Numbered from the stretch's first letter, positions 1 through 9,827 are shown. The stretch is DNA of 64,000 nt from Burkholderiales bacterium (GCA_023511995.1 JAIMAL010000001.1:124001-188000), one strand, 5' to 3'. The notes: generated by a model from the sequence alone, not told the origin. Made by a program: numbers and translations.

Positions 1-44
1 TAGAATCCTCTGATTCATTGATAGGACGGGCGAGGGGCGGGATT

Positions 45-1118
45 TTGCGTGATTTCCTCATTATCGGCGGTGGCGTGATCGGCTGTGCCACCGCCTGGGA
101 GCTCACCGCAACGGGGGCGCGGGTGACCCTCGTGGAGCGGGGCGCGCTGGGTGGGGAGTCGTCCTGGGCCGGGGCCGGGCTGCTGTTTCCCCTGTTGCCC
201 TGGGACTACCGGCCAGAGGTGGCGCAGCTTGCGCAGGCGGGCCGCCGGCGCTTTGCCGCGTGGGCGGCTGAGCTGGCGGCGGAAAGCGGTGTCGATCCGG
301 AATACCTGGAAAGCGGCCTGCTGGTGCTGCCACCCTATGACCGCGAGGCGGCGCTCGCCTGGGCCGCGGCGGAACGGGAGGAGGCCGCGGAAGTGAGCCC
401 GCGCCTGGTCGAGCCGCAGCTCGACGCCAGGGGGGTGGCCCTGTGGCTGCCCCGGGTGGCTCAGGTGCGCAATCCACGGCTGCTTGCCGCGCTGCGCGGC
501 GCGCTTGCCGCCCGCGGCGTGCCGATCGTGGAAAACGCGGGCGTGATGCGCTGGCAGGTCAAGGCCGGGCGCATCGAGGCTGTGCTCACCGCCGATGGGC
601 AACGGCTGGAGGCGGAGCGATACGTGGTTGCCGCCGGTGCCTGGAGCGCCTCCCTGCTCGCGCCCTTGGGGCTTGCGCTCCCCGTCTGGCCGGTGCGGGG
701 TCAGATGCTGCTTTTCCACGCGCCGGGCGCACTCGGCCACATGGTGCTCGCCGGCGGCCGCTACCTCATCCCCCGCCGGGATGGCCACCTGCTGGTGGGC
801 AGCACCCTGGAGGAGGTGGGGTTCGACAAAGCCGTGACGGAGGCGGCGCGCAGCGAACTTCTGACGCTCGCCCAGACCCTGGTGCCGGCCCTGCGGGGCC
901 GCGTGCCCCTGCGTCAGTGGGCGGGGCTGCGCCCGGCCAGCCCCGACAATCTGCCCGTCATCGACCGCGCCCCCGGTTTTTCGAATCTTTGGCTCCACAC
1001 CGGTCATTTCCGCTATGGCGTGACCATGGCCCCCGCCTCGGCGCGGCTTTTCGCCGACCTCGTCCTCGGCCGGGAGCCCCTCCTCGACCCCGTGCCGTAC
1101 CGCTACAGGGATCAGTGA
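45..1118 (+). CDS. thiO: FAD-dependent oxidoreductase, glycine oxidase ThiO-like
   Basis: A DadA/ThiO-type flavoprotein of about 357 residues. ThiO oxidises glycine to iminoacetate for the thiazole half of thiamine. The N-terminus is a dinucleotide-binding fold with FLIIGGGVIGCATAWEL and an acidic residue after the second strand (VTLVERG). Near the C-terminus, RQWAGLRPASPDNLPVI and the following LHTGHFRYGVTMAPASA are typical of the family's flavin-binding tail. I chose the TTG start at 45 because GAGG lies nine bases upstream; an in-frame TTG at 18 also exists. No other thiamine genes are visible here, so the substrate could be another D-amino or imino acid. The stop codon lies inside a CAGG-type intergenic repeat. 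Confidence 0.75.
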   Translation: MRDFLIIGGGVIGCATAWELTATGARVTLVERGALGGESSWAGAGLLFPLLPWDYRPEVAQLAQAGRRRFAAWAAELAAESGVDPEYLESGLLVLPPYDREAALAWAAAEREEAAEVSPRLVEPQLDARGVALWLPRVAQVRNPRLLAALRGALAARGVPIVENAGVMRWQVKAGRIEAVLTADGQRLEAERYVVAAGAWSASLLAPLGLALPVWPVRGQMLLFHAPGALGHMVLAGGRYLIPRRDGHLLVGSTLEEVGFDKAVTEAARSELLTLAQTLVPALRGRVPLRQWAGLRPASPDNLPVIDRAPGFSNLWLHTGHFRYGVTMAPASARLFADLVLGREPLLDPVPYRYRDQ

Positions 1119-1160
1119 TCAGGCATCAGTGATCAGGGGACAGGGGACAGGCGACAGGGA
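1105..1160 (+). repeat. CAGG/ACAGG-type intergenic repeat overlapping the thiO stop
   Basis: A short degenerate run of ATCAG, GCATCAG, GGGACAGG and GCGACAGG units begins just before the thiO stop codon. It resembles, in the same gene-relative orientation, the copy at the 3' end of the cfa-like gene near 63060. The second, CACGGAG-like half found in other copies is not clear here. Confidence 0.55.
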
Positions 1161-1252
1161 ACGCCGTGCTCTTCCGCGACCGTGGCGCTTGGGCCGCAAG
1201 AAGCCTGCATCCCGGATGGTGGAATGACCCTGGCGCGGGGCAGGGAGCGCAC

Positions 1253-1281
1253 TTTACAGCCCTGGGGGAGGTTCATATACT
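1253..1281 (+). promoter_or_regulatory. Sigma-70-type promoter for the symporter pair
   Basis: TTTACA at 1253-1258 and TATACT at 1276-1281 are separated by 17 bases, close to the vegetative consensus. The predicted transcript would have about 95 bases of leader before the DUF4212 gene. Confidence 0.65.
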
Positions 1282-1384
1282 GCGGCCACTGGCGCCATAA
1301 AGAGAATTTATGCAGTCAGCATAAACCGTCGCCGGTCCGGCTCTGCCGGTTGCGTCCGTTCCCCAACCCGTTCGAGGAGGCATC

Positions 1385-1651
1385 GTGGAAATCACCGAAA
1401 AGCATCGCGAGTACTGGCGAAGGAATCTCGTCCTTACCGGGGTTCTGCTCGTCATCTGGTTCGTGGTCACCTTCGTGGTGGGCTATTTCGCCCGGGAGCT
1501 CAACCAGTTCACCTTCCTTGGCTTCCCCTTTGCCTTTTACATGGGCGCGCAGGGGTCGCTGATCATCTACGTGATCATGATTTTCTACTACGCCAAGCGC
1601 ATGAACCGCCTCGATGAGGAATACGGGGTGGCGGAAAGGGAGGAAAAATAA
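1385..1651 (+). CDS. DUF4212 small subunit of a sodium/solute symporter
   Basis: An 88-residue membrane protein with two hydrophobic segments, roughly residues 14-36 and 45-68, flanked by charged ends (EKHREYWRRN at the start, KRMNRLDEE near the end). Proteins of the DUF4212 family are encoded directly before large SSS-family symporters and are thought to be their small subunit. That arrangement is present here: the next gene starts one base after this stop. The start is GTG, set by a strong GAGGAGG just upstream. A longer overlapping reading frame from 1182 in another frame is not considered real because it lacks a ribosome site and membrane-protein composition. Confidence 0.85.
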   Translation: MEITEKHREYWRRNLVLTGVLLVIWFVVTFVVGYFARELNQFTFLGFPFAFYMGAQGSLIIYVIMIFYYAKRMNRLDEEYGVAEREEK

Positions 1652-3748
1652 ATGGCTGCCACGACTCAGGCTCAGTTCACCCAGTCGCTCAAGAAGTACT
1701 ACAGCTTCTACACGGGTGGCTTCATTCTCTTCATCATTCTGCTCGCCATTGCCGAGCAGATGGGCATGCCGGCGAAATGGATCGGCTATGTCTTCCTCTT
1801 CGCCACTGTGGCCCTCTACGCCGGCATCGGCATCATGAGCCGTACCGCGGACGTGGCCGAGTATTACGTCGCGGGGCGCCGCGTGCCGGCGGTGTTCAAC
1901 GGCATGGCCACCGGCGCCGATTGGATGAGCGCCGCTTCCTTCATCGGCATGGCGGGCGGCCTCTACATCCAGGGCTATGACGGCCTTGCCTTCATCATGG
2001 GCTGGACCGGCGGTTATGTGCTGGTGGCGCTGTTGCTTGCCCCCTACCTGCGCAAATTCGGCCAGTTCACCATTCCCGATTTCCTCGGCGCCCGCTATGG
2101 CGGCCATACCGTGCGCACCATCGGCGTGCTGGCGGCCATTCTGTGCTCGTTCACCTACGTGGTGGCGCAGGTGATGGGGGTGGGGCTGATCACGGCGCGT
2201 CTGACCGGCATCGAGTTCCAGATCGGTGTCTTCGTCGGCCTGGCGGGTATCCTGGTCTGCTCCTTCCTGGGCGGCATGCGCGCGGTGACCTGGACGCAGG
2301 TAGCGCAGTACATCATCCTCATCATCGCCTATCTGATTCCGGTGGTCTGGCTTTCGGTGCAGCAGACCGGCAATCCGGTGGCGCAGATCGCCTATGGTCA
2401 GCAGCTTGCCAAGGTGTCGGAGCTGGAAAAGAAAATCAAGGACGATCCGAAAGAGATCGAGGTGCGCCAGATCCACAAGGAGAAGCAGCTGGCCCTGGAG
2501 GCGCGCATCAAGGAGCTGGACGCCAATCCCGAAGCCGTGTACGCGGAGGAGAAGGCCAAGGTGCAGGCGAAGCTTGCCGAGCTCAAGGCTTCACCCACAG
2601 CGGATGAGAAGGCCATCGCCGCTGCGGAAAAAGCGGTGAAGGAGTTTCCGCCCACGCCGGCCAAGCTCAAGGAGAAGCTGAAGAAAGATGCCGACGCCGC
2701 CAAGGCGAAGGCGGCTCCGCCGCGCGCCCATGCCGAGGCCTTCCCGGGCAAGGACGAGGAGGAGCGTAACGTGAAACGGCGCAACTTCCTGGCGCTGATC
2801 TTCTGCCTCATGCTGGGCACGGCGGCACTGCCCCACATCCTGATGCGCTACTACACCACGCCCTCGGTGCGGGAAGCGCGGGAATCGGTGGGCTGGTCGC
2901 TGTTCTTCATCTTCCTCCTCTATTTCACCGCGCCGGCGCTCGCCGTGCTGGTGAAGTTCGACGTCTACAGCCACCTGGTGGGCACAAGCTTTGCCACGCT
3001 CCCGGCCTGGGTGGCGAAGTGGGCGGCGGTGGATCCCACGCTCCTGTCGGTGAAGGATGTCAACGGCGATGGCATCGTTCAGCTCGCCGAGATCTCCCTG
3101 GGTCAGGACATCATCGTGCTCGCCACACCGGAAATCGCCGGCCTGCCCTACGTGGTGTCGGGCCTGGTGGCGGCGGGGGGTCTGGCGGCGGCGCTGTCCA
3201 CTGCGGATGGGCTTCTGCTCACCATCGCCAATGCCCTCTCCCATGACGTCTACTACAAGATGATCAACCCCAATGCGTCCACCAAGACGCGGCTCACCGT
3301 GGCCAAGACGCTGCTTCTTCTGGTGGCGGTGGCAGCGGCGTCGGTGGCGGCGCAGAAGCCTGCCGACATCCTCTTCCTCGTGAGCGCGGCCTTCAGCTTC
3401 GCCGCGGCGAGCTTCTTCCCGGCGCTGGTGTTGGGCATCTTCTGGAAGCGGGCCACCAAGTGGGGGGCCATTCTGGGTATGATCGCGGGGCTGGGCATCA
3501 CCTTCTACTACATGGCCACGACCCAGCCCTGGCTGCGGGGCGTGTTCGGCGTGACCATGCCCATTGCGGATGCGAAGTGGTGGGGGATCGAGCCCATTTC
3601 CGCCGGCCTGTTCGGCGTGCCCCTGGGCTTTGCGGTGATGATCATCGTGAGCCTCCTCACCCCGGCGCCTGACAAGGCGACCCAGGAGCTGGTGGAGCAT
3701 GTGCGCTATCCCAGCCTCGAGGGGGATATCCGCACCGAAGCCACCTGA
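1652..3748 (+). CDS. Sodium/solute symporter large subunit, VC_2705-type SSS family
   Basis: A 698-residue multi-span symporter of the SSS family, distantly like acetate permease ActP, probably working with the DUF4212 subunit encoded immediately upstream. SSS hallmarks include VAEYYVAGRRVPAVFNGMA near residue 70 and GGLAAALSTADGLLLTIANAL near residue 515. Two unusual parts stand out. Residues about 250-373 form a highly charged Lys/Glu/Ala-rich stretch between membrane segments. Residues 469-480 (DVNGDGIVQLAE) match an EF-hand calcium loop. The substrate cannot be told from sequence; organic acids are the usual guess. A strong terminator follows the gene. Confidence 0.88.
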   Translation: MAATTQAQFTQSLKKYYSFYTGGFILFIILLAIAEQMGMPAKWIGYVFLFATVALYAGIGIMSRTADVAEYYVAGRRVPAVFNGMATGADWMSAASFIGMAGGLYIQGYDGLAFIMGWTGGYVLVALLLAPYLRKFGQFTIPDFLGARYGGHTVRTIGVLAAILCSFTYVVAQVMGVGLITARLTGIEFQIGVFVGLAGILVCSFLGGMRAVTWTQVAQYIILIIAYLIPVVWLSVQQTGNPVAQIAYGQQLAKVSELEKKIKDDPKEIEVRQIHKEKQLALEARIKELDANPEAVYAEEKAKVQAKLAELKASPTADEKAIAAAEKAVKEFPPTPAKLKEKLKKDADAAKAKAAPPRAHAEAFPGKDEEERNVKRRNFLALIFCLMLGTAALPHILMRYYTTPSVREARESVGWSLFFIFLLYFTAPALAVLVKFDVYSHLVGTSFATLPAWVAKWAAVDPTLLSVKDVNGDGIVQLAEISLGQDIIVLATPEIAGLPYVVSGLVAAGGLAAALSTADGLLLTIANALSHDVYYKMINPNASTKTRLTVAKTLLLLVAVAAASVAAQKPADILFLVSAAFSFAAASFFPALVLGIFWKRATKWGAILGMIAGLGITFYYMATTQPWLRGVFGVTMPIADAKWWGIEPISAGLFGVPLGFAVMIIVSLLTPAPDKATQELVEHVRYPSLEGDIRTEAT

Positions 3749-3768
3749 TGGCTGGATGAGTGGAGCTT

Positions 3769-3800
3769 GCGAGGCCCGCCTCCGGCGGGCCTCGCTTTTT
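3769..3800 (+). terminator. Rho-independent terminator after the symporter gene
   Basis: A perfect 12-bp stem (GCGAGGCCCGCC with its complement) and a 3-base loop are followed by five T residues. It lies 20 bases after the symporter stop. The convergent TPR gene ends two bases beyond it. Confidence 0.9.
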
Positions 3801-3801
3801 G

Positions 3802-4386
3802 CTATTCGAGTTCCCGTACCAGATGCGCGAGGTCGGCGCGTTGGGTGTCCTGGATGAGCTTTTTGCACACCAGCGGGTGATAGCGCAGAAGATGCCGGGC
3901 CACCGCCTCCACCTTGTCGGGGGCGTGGGCGTGGTGATGGGCAAGGCCCAGGGCATACCAGACGTGGGGATTGCGCGGCTGCAGGGCCGCGGCCTGCTCC
4001 AGCGCGGCTACCGCTTCTGCATGGTGGCTGAGACGGGCCTGGCAGAGCCCCAGGCCATACCAGGCGCGGTCGAGCCGGGGATCGAGGCGGACGGCCTCGC
4101 GAAAGGCGGCGATGGCTTCCTCGATGCGGCCCCGTTGTTCCCGCAGGTAGCCCAGGTTGAACCAGCTCACCGCATCGGGCGCGAGGGTGATGGCCTTGGT
4201 GAGATAATCCTCCGCGGTGAGGAAATCGCCTTCCTCGCCATACAGGTAACCCAGCGCCCGCAGCAGGCGCGGGTCCTGCGGCGCGCGCGAAAGCGCCGCC
4301 TCATAGGCGGCGATGGCCGGCCGCCGGCGTCTGAGCCGCGCCAGCAGGCGGCCCCGCCAGTAATGACGGAGAAAATCGAAATCCAT
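3802..4386 (-). CDS. Tetratricopeptide repeat protein
   Basis: About 194 residues made almost wholly of TPR helices. Successive repeats can be read: AIAAYEAALSRAPQDPRLL, DYLTKAITLAPDAVSWFNLG, AIAAFREAVRLDPRLDRAWYGLG and AVAALEQAAALQPRNPHVWYALG. There is no signal peptide, so it is probably a cytoplasmic protein-protein interaction scaffold. I chose the ATG at 4386 because GGAG precedes it by six bases; the open frame runs on upstream to 4449 without a better ribosome site. The gene converges on the symporter operon. The partner is unknown. Confidence 0.75.
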   Translation of the reverse strand: MDFDFLRHYWRGRLLARLRRRRPAIAAYEAALSRAPQDPRLLRALGYLYGEEGDFLTAEDYLTKAITLAPDAVSWFNLGYLREQRGRIEEAIAAFREAVRLDPRLDRAWYGLGLCQARLSHHAEAVAALEQAAALQPRNPHVWYALGLAHHHAHAPDKVEAVARHLLRYHPLVCKKLIQDTQRADLAHLVRELE

Positions 4387-4460
4387 GCAGGCTCCGTGAA
4401 GGCAGGGCCATTGTCGCCGCAGCCCGGCTTGCCGGCAAGGGTGCGGCATGGGGGAAAGAG

Positions 4461-4766
4461 ATGAGTGTTGCGCAGCAGATCTTTCTTTTGAGCGCCTTGC
4501 GGGCGATCGTGGAAGTGGCGGGGCTTGCCCTGCTGGGGCAGGGGGTGCTGGCGCTTTTAGCGGGCAGCCGCCGGCACGAAAACTTTTTCTACCAGATTTT
4601 CACCATCGTCACCCGGCCGGTGATCCGTCTTGCGCGCCTGCTCACCCCGCGTGTGATCGTGGATGACCACGTGCCGCTGGTCGCCTTCTTTCTCCTCCTC
4701 TGGCTTTGGCTTGCGCTGGCCTACTGGCGGCATCAGCTTTGTCTGGCGCACAGGCTCGCCTGCTGA
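4461..4766 (+). CDS. Small two-span membrane protein of unknown function
   Basis: A 101-residue protein with hydrophobic segments at about residues 12-34 and 72-90, joined by a basic loop ([27 protein letters not shown]). The layout resembles YggT-like small membrane proteins, where RP..R and LTP motifs sit before the second helix, but the match is too weak to name. It starts with ATG after a GGAAAGAGATG context. It lies between the divergent TPR gene and the glycine cleavage operon. No function is assigned. Confidence 0.6.
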   Translation: MSVAQQIFLLSALRAIVEVAGLALLGQGVLALLAGSRRHENFFYQIFTIVTRPVIRLARLLTPRVIVDDHVPLVAFFLLLWLWLALAYWRHQLCLAHRLAC

Positions 4767-4941
4767 GCTTGAGCAGGTGGCCACCCTCCGGTATAGTTCC
4801 TGGCCTTGGCTGCCGATCATGGCGGCCTCGCGCGCCTTGCTTTGCGTCGGACGTGGCATGCGCCCGCCGGGCGACCCGTCGAGCATCCAGTCAACGCCGC
4901 GTTGCCCCCGCCTGCGACGGAGCGGGATGAGCCCACGAACC

Positions 4942-6024
4942 ATGCTGAAAACAACCGCACTCAACGCCGCACATCGCACTCTGGACGCGAAGATGGTGGA
5001 TTTCTCCGGTTGGGAAATGCCCCTTGCCTACGGCTCCCAGATCGAGGAACACCACCGCGTGCGGCGGGATGTGGGCATGTTCGACGTCTCCCACATGCTG
5101 GTCATCGATCTCCAGGGCGAGGGCAGCCGCGCCTTCCTGCGCTGGCTGCTTGCCAACAACGTGGACCGCCTGCAACTGCCGGGCAAGGCGATGTATTCCT
5201 GCATGCTCAACGAGCAGGGCGGCGTGCTCGACGATCTCATCGTCTATTTCATGGCCGAGGACTGGTTCCGCGTGGTGGTCAATGCCGGCACCGCGGAAAA
5301 GGACCTTGCCTGGATGATGCGCCAACGGGATGCGCATGCCCCGGGGGTGGTCATCGAGCCGCGGCGGGATTTGGCCATCATCGCCGTGCAGGGGCCCAAT
5401 GCCCGGGAGCGGGTGTGGCTTGCGAAGCCCGAACTGCGCGCCGCCACCGAATCCCTCAAACCCTTCCAGGCGGCGCAGGTGGATGAATGGTTTGTCGGCC
5501 GCACCGGCTACACCGGTGAGGATGGTTTCGAAATCATCCTCCCCGCGGCCCACGCGGAGGATTTCTGGTGGCTCCTCTACCGGCTGGGGGTGAACCCCGC
5601 GGGGCTGGGCGCACGGGATACCCTGCGCCTGGAAGCGGGCATGAATCTCTACGGCCAGGACATGGATGAAACCACCACGCCTCTGGAATCGGGGCTCGCC
5701 TGGACGGTGGATCTCAAAAGTCCCCGGGATTTCGTGGGCAAAGCCGCCCTGGAGGAACAACGCCCCCGCCGCAACCTTTACGGGCTCATCTTGCTGGACC
5801 CGGGTGTGCTGCGCAGTCATCAGCGTGTGCTCACCGCCCACGGCGAGGGCGAAACCACCAGTGGCAGTTTTGCGCCCACCCTGAACCGCTCCATCGCCTT
5901 TGCCCGTCTGCCCATCGAAGTGCAGGTGGGGGATTTGGTGCAGGTGGCGGTGCGGGACAAACTGTTGTCGGCGAAGGTGGTGAAATATCCCTTCGTCCGC
6001 AATGGCAGAAGTCTGATCGATTGA
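4942..6024 (+). CDS. gcvT: Aminomethyltransferase, T-protein of glycine cleavage
   Basis: A 360-residue GcvT. It takes the aminomethyl group from lipoylated GcvH and passes the one-carbon unit to tetrahydrofolate, releasing ammonia. Family signatures are [15 protein letters not shown] near the N-terminus, [43 protein letters not shown] and [10 protein letters not shown]. Length is normal for the family. The start is ATG at 4942, which matches the usual MLKTT N-terminus; an in-frame ATG at 4927 is an alternative. This is the first gene of gcvT-gcvH-gcvPA-tpx-gcvPB-dgkA. I looked for a glycine riboswitch in the 175 bases upstream and saw none. Confidence 0.96.
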   Translation: MLKTTALNAAHRTLDAKMVDFSGWEMPLAYGSQIEEHHRVRRDVGMFDVSHMLVIDLQGEGSRAFLRWLLANNVDRLQLPGKAMYSCMLNEQGGVLDDLIVYFMAEDWFRVVVNAGTAEKDLAWMMRQRDAHAPGVVIEPRRDLAIIAVQGPNARERVWLAKPELRAATESLKPFQAAQVDEWFVGRTGYTGEDGFEIILPAAHAEDFWWLLYRLGVNPAGLGARDTLRLEAGMNLYGQDMDETTTPLESGLAWTVDLKSPRDFVGKAALEEQRPRRNLYGLILLDPGVLRSHQRVLTAHGEGETTSGSFAPTLNRSIAFARLPIEVQVGDLVQVAVRDKLLSAKVVKYPFVRNGRSLID

Positions 6025-6035
6025 AGGAACCCACC

Positions 6036-6425
6036 ATGACCATTCCCAGCGACCTGAGATACACCAAAACCCACGAATGGGCGCGCCGCGAGGCCGATGG
6101 CACCGTGACGGTGGGCATCACCCACCATGCGCAGGATCTCCTCGGCGACATGGTATACGTGGAAAACCCCGCCGTGGGGCGCAAGGTTGCCGCCGGTGAG
6201 GAATGTGCCGTGGTGGAATCGGTGAAGGCCGCCTCCGACGTCTATGCGCCTGTCGCTGGCGAAGTGGTGGCGGTGAACGAGGAAGTGGCAGCAAGCCCCG
6301 AGCGCATCAACAAGGATCCTTACGGTGCCTGGATGTTCCGCCTGCGGCCCGTTGACCCCGGCGAGTTCGACCGCCTCCTCGATGCCCAGGCCTACCAGGC
6401 GGTGGTGGAGAGCGAAGCCCATTGA
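6036..6425 (+). CDS. gcvH: Glycine cleavage H-protein
   Basis: A 129-residue lipoyl carrier that shuttles the aminomethyl intermediate among the P, T and L proteins. The lipoylation site is in [14 protein letters not shown], with Lys64 as the modified residue. The N-terminus, [14 protein letters not shown], is typical. The start is ATG at 6036 with AAGGA seven bases upstream; the reading frame also opens at a TTG overlapping the gcvT stop, which has no ribosome site. It is 11 bases after gcvT, so the genes are co-transcribed. The L protein, dihydrolipoamide dehydrogenase, is not in the window. Confidence 0.96.
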   Translation: MTIPSDLRYTKTHEWARREADGTVTVGITHHAQDLLGDMVYVENPAVGRKVAAGEECAVVESVKAASDVYAPVAGEVVAVNEEVAASPERINKDPYGAWMFRLRPVDPGEFDRLLDAQAYQAVVESEAH

Positions 6426-6461
6426 GCGCTTGAGCCGCTGCCAGCCGAACCCGGAACGGTC

Positions 6462-7847
6462 ATGCCTTTCATCCCCCATACTGAAGAAGACGTGCGGGCG
6501 ATGCTGGAGGCCATCGGCGTGGCTTCCATCGATGCCTTGTTCGATGAGATCCCGCCGGGGCTCGCCGCGGCGGAACTTGCCGGCATTCCGCCGGGGCTGA
6601 CGGAGATGGAAGTGACCCGCCTTGCCGAGGAGCGGGCGGGGCGCGACGGACGCTATCTCAATTTCATCGGCGCCGGTGCCTACGACCACCACATCCCCGC
6701 TGCCGTGTGGCAGATCGTCACCCGCGGCGAGTTCTATTCCGCCTACACGCCCTACCAGGCGGAGGCAAGCCAGGGTACGCTGCAGGTGGTGTACGAATTC
6801 CAGACCATGATGGCTTCGCTCACCGGCCTCGACGTCTCCAATGCGAGCCTCTACGACGGCGCTTCGGCGCTGGCGGAGGCGGTGCTGATGGCGGTGCGGG
6901 CCCACAAGGGAGCACGCCGGGTGGCGTTGCCGCGCACCGTGCATCCCTTCTACCGGCGGGTGGTGCAGACCCTGGTCACACCGCAGATGATCGAGCTCGT
7001 GGAGGTGGATTTCGATCCCGAGCGCGGCATCACCGATTGCGGCTCTTTGCCGGAGGGGGAGCTTGCCGCGGTGGTGATCCCGCAACCGAATTTCTTCGGC
7101 TGCCTGGAAGAGGTGGATGCCCTCACCGACGCCGCCCACGCCCGCGGTGCGTTGGCGATTGCCCTGGTCAATCCCACTTCGCTCGCGCTCCTCAAGCCGC
7201 CGGGCCGCTGGGGAAGCCGCGGTGCCGACATCGCGGTGGGAGAGGGACAGCCATTGGGTGCGCCGCTTTCCTCCGGTGGGCCCTATTTCGGTTTCATGTG
7301 CTGCCGCCAGGCGCTGGTGCGCCAGATGCCCGGCCGCATCATCGGCCGCACGGTGGACGTGGAGGGCCGCCCGGGCTTCGTCCTCACCCTGCAGGCGCGG
7401 GAACAGCACATCCGGCGCGCCAAGGCCACCTCCAACATCTGCACCAATCAGGGCCTGCTCGTCACCGCGGCGACCCTGTACCTCGCCCTGCTGGGGCCGA
7501 ATGGCCTGCGCCGGGTGGCGGCCACCTCCCATGCCAACACGCGGCGCCTGGTGGAAAGCCTCACGGCCATTCCCGGTGTCACGCGCGCCTTTGCCCGGCC
7601 CTTCTTCCACGAGGCGGTATTGCGCCTCACGGTGCCGGTGGCGGGCGTGCTGCATGCGCTGGAGGCCCAGGGCATCGTTGGCGGCTTCGATCTCACTCCC
7701 TATTATCCGGAGCTGGGTCACGCGTTGCTGGTGTGCGCCACGGAAAAGCGCACCGAGGCGGACATCGCGCGCTATGCCGAGCATCTCGGGCGTATCATGG
7801 AGCGGCGCACCGCGGCGCCCCCCTGTCCCATCAAACCCCGCATCTGA
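6462..7847 (+). CDS. gcvPA: Glycine dehydrogenase (decarboxylating) subunit 1
   Basis: A 461-residue N-terminal-half subunit of the split P-protein, which decarboxylates glycine. It pairs with GcvPB, which carries the PLP lysine. Recognisable segments are [19 protein letters not shown] at the start, [16 protein letters not shown]-like [14 protein letters not shown], the ASQGTLQ region and the [10 protein letters not shown] motif. Length is normal for the two-subunit form. It lies 36 bases after gcvH. Unusually, it is separated from gcvPB by a thiol peroxidase gene, so the two subunits of one enzyme are not adjacent. Confidence 0.95.
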   Translation: MPFIPHTEEDVRAMLEAIGVASIDALFDEIPPGLAAAELAGIPPGLTEMEVTRLAEERAGRDGRYLNFIGAGAYDHHIPAAVWQIVTRGEFYSAYTPYQAEASQGTLQVVYEFQTMMASLTGLDVSNASLYDGASALAEAVLMAVRAHKGARRVALPRTVHPFYRRVVQTLVTPQMIELVEVDFDPERGITDCGSLPEGELAAVVIPQPNFFGCLEEVDALTDAAHARGALAIALVNPTSLALLKPPGRWGSRGADIAVGEGQPLGAPLSSGGPYFGFMCCRQALVRQMPGRIIGRTVDVEGRPGFVLTLQAREQHIRRAKATSNICTNQGLLVTAATLYLALLGPNGLRRVAATSHANTRRLVESLTAIPGVTRAFARPFFHEAVLRLTVPVAGVLHALEAQGIVGGFDLTPYYPELGHALLVCATEKRTEADIARYAEHLGRIMERRTAAPPCPIKPRI

Positions 7848-7861
7848 ATGGTGGAGGTCCC

Positions 7862-8362
7862 ATGAGCACTGTCACCCTGGAAGGCACACCGCTGCACGTA
7901 AGCGGCCATTTCCCCCAACCCGGTGAAAAGCTGCACAGCTTCATGCTGGTGGACAAGGATCTCAACGACGTGTCCCTGTCCAAGTTCGCCGGCAAGCGCA
8001 AGATTCTCTCCATCGTGCCCAGCCTGGATACACCGGTCTGTGCCCAGAGCACACGGGTATTCAACGAAAAGGCGGCGAGTCTGCCCAACACCGTGGTGCT
8101 GGTCATCTCCGCCGATCTGCCCTTCGCCCAGGCGCGCTTCTGCGGCGCGGAAGGCCTCGACAACGTGATCACCCTTTCTTCCATGCGGGGCCGCGATTTC
8201 GCCAAGGATTACGGGGTGATGATCACCGACTATCCGCTGGCGGGCCTCATGGCACGGGCGGTGATCGTGGCCGACGAAAACGACACCGTGCTCTATTCCC
8301 AGCTGGTGCCGGAAATCACCCAGGAGCCGGATTACGATGCCGCACTCGCGGCGCTGAAATGA
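7862..8362 (+). CDS. tpx: Thiol peroxidase (atypical 2-Cys peroxiredoxin)
   Basis: A 166-residue peroxiredoxin reducing hydrogen peroxide or lipid hydroperoxides with thioredoxin as donor. The peroxidatic Cys60 lies in [16 protein letters not shown] and the resolving Cys94 in [13 protein letters not shown], the spacing expected of Tpx. The C-terminus [20 protein letters not shown] is also typical. The ATG has GGAGG six bases upstream. It lies 14 bases after gcvPA and 16 bases before gcvPB, all on one strand, so it is probably translated from the glycine cleavage mRNA. Its role there is not known; protecting PLP, lipoyl or folate chemistry from peroxide is my guess. Confidence 0.93.
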   Translation: MSTVTLEGTPLHVSGHFPQPGEKLHSFMLVDKDLNDVSLSKFAGKRKILSIVPSLDTPVCAQSTRVFNEKAASLPNTVVLVISADLPFAQARFCGAEGLDNVITLSSMRGRDFAKDYGVMITDYPLAGLMARAVIVADENDTVLYSQLVPEITQEPDYDAALAALK

Positions 8363-8378
8363 GGCTTGGGCGCCTGCC

Positions 8379-9827
8379 ATGCTGATCTTCGAACTTTCGC
8401 GGCCCGGGCGGCGTGCTGCGGCGCAGATGCCCAGCCGCCTGCCGGAAGTGGATCTGCCCGCGGAACTGCTGCGGCAGGAGGGGCCGTGGCTGCCCGAATG
8501 CTCGGAGCTCGACGTGGTGCGCCACTACACCCGGCTGTCGCAGAGGAATTTCTCCATCGACACCCATTTCTACCCGCTGGGTTCCTGCACCATGAAATAC
8601 AACCCGCGGGCCTGCAACAGCCTGGCCATGCTGCCGGAGTTCCTCGGCCGGCATCCCCACGCGGCGGCGCCCACCGGACAGGGCCTCCTTTCCTGTCTTT
8701 TCGAGTTGCAGGAAATCCTCAAGGAAGTGACGGGCATGGCCGGCGTCAGTCTCGCCCCGATGGCGGGGGCGCAGGGGGAATTCGCCGGGGTCGCCATGAT
8801 CCGCGCCTATCACCTGGCGCGGGGGGACACGGCGCGCACCGAGATGCTGGTCCCGGATGCGGCCCATGGCACGAACCCGGCCACGGCGGTGATGTGTGGC
8901 TATACGGTGAAGGAGATTCCCACTGACCGCAACGGCGATGTGGATCTCGCGGCGCTGCGGGCGGCGGTGGGCCCCCGGACGGCCGGTCTCATGCTCACCA
9001 ATCCTTCCACCCTGGGCGTGTTCGAGCGTAACATCGTGGAAATCGCGCGCATCGTGCACGAGGCCGGCGGGCTCCTCTACTACGACGGGGCCAATCTCAA
9101 CGCCATCCTCGGCCGCGTGCGGCCGGGGGACATGGGCTTTGACGTCATCCACGTCAATCTGCACAAGACCTTCTCCACGCCCCACGGCGGGGGCGGTCCC
9201 GGCGCGGGGCCGGTGGGGGTTGCCGAACGGCTGCTGCCTTTTTTGCCGGTGCCCATCGTGCAAGAAGAGCGGGGTGTCTATCGGTTGCTGAGCGAACGGG
9301 ACCGACCGCAAAGCATCGGCCGCCTCTCCGCCACCCTGGGCAATGTGGGCGTGCTGCTGCGGGCCTGGGTCTATGCGCGGATGCTGGGCCGCGAGGGCAT
9401 GCGGCGGGTGGCCGACTACGCCACCCTCAACGCCAACTACCTGATGGCGCAACTCAAAAAAGCCGGCTTCGAGCTCGCCTATCCCCAGCGGCGGGCGAGC
9501 CACGAATTTATCGTCAGCCTCAAGGGGCTCAAGGAGCAGACCGGCGTGTCGGCGATGGATGTGGCCAAGCGTCTCCTCGACAAGGGCTTTCATGCCCCCA
9601 CCACCTATTTCCCCCTCCTCGTCCCGGAGTGCCTCCTCATCGAGCCCACCGAGACCGAGTCGAAGGAAACCCTCGATGCCTTCGTCACCGCGCTGCGGGA
9701 AATCGTCGAGGAGGCCCACACCGACCCCGAACGGGTCAAGGGCGCGCCCTACACCACGCCGGTGCGGCGGCTGGATGATGTCCGCGCGGCGCGCGAGCTC
9801 GATCTCGTGTACAAACCCGCCGCCTGA
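8379..9827 (+). CDS. gcvPB: Glycine dehydrogenase (decarboxylating) subunit 2
   Basis: A 482-residue C-terminal-half subunit of the split P-protein. It carries the pyridoxal phosphate lysine, Lys263, in [17 protein letters not shown]. Other hallmarks are [22 protein letters not shown] and AHGTNPATA. With GcvPA it forms the decarboxylating enzyme that loads the aminomethyl group on GcvH. The ATG lies 16 bases after tpx with no strong ribosome site (GGCTTGGGCG), suggesting coupling to upstream translation. The stop overlaps the start of dgkA. Confidence 0.95.
   Translation: MLIFELSRPGRRAAAQMPSRLPEVDLPAELLRQEGPWLPECSELDVVRHYTRLSQRNFSIDTHFYPLGSCTMKYNPRACNSLAMLPEFLGRHPHAAAPTGQGLLSCLFELQEILKEVTGMAGVSLAPMAGAQGEFAGVAMIRAYHLARGDTARTEMLVPDAAHGTNPATAVMCGYTVKEIPTDRNGDVDLAALRAAVGPRTAGLMLTNPSTLGVFERNIVEIARIVHEAGGLLYYDGANLNAILGRVRPGDMGFDVIHVNLHKTFSTPHGGGGPGAGPVGVAERLLPFLPVPIVQEERGVYRLLSERDRPQSIGRLSATLGNVGVLLRAWVYARMLGREGMRRVADYATLNANYLMAQLKKAGFELAYPQRRASHEFIVSLKGLKEQTGVSAMDVAKRLLDKGFHAPTTYFPLLVPECLLIEPTETESKETLDAFVTALREIVEEAHTDPERVKGAPYTTPVRRLDDVRAARELDLVYKPAA

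Noticed and set aside
1182-1562. A 126-codon plus-strand frame overlapping the DUF4212 gene start
   Set aside because: It has no ribosome site, starts upstream of the sigma-70 promoter and overlaps a well supported membrane-protein gene in another frame.
1316-2476. Long minus-strand frame opposite the symporter genes
   Set aside because: It is rich in His, Asp, Gly and Arg, typical of a shadow of a high-GC gene, with no family motif.
4767-4941. Possible glycine riboswitch before gcvT
   Set aside because: I could not find the conserved aptamer core motifs of the tandem glycine riboswitch, so nothing is annotated.
5820-7784. A 654-codon minus-strand frame opposite gcvT, gcvH and gcvPA
   Set aside because: It spans three convincing genes on the other strand and reads as a GC-skewed shadow.
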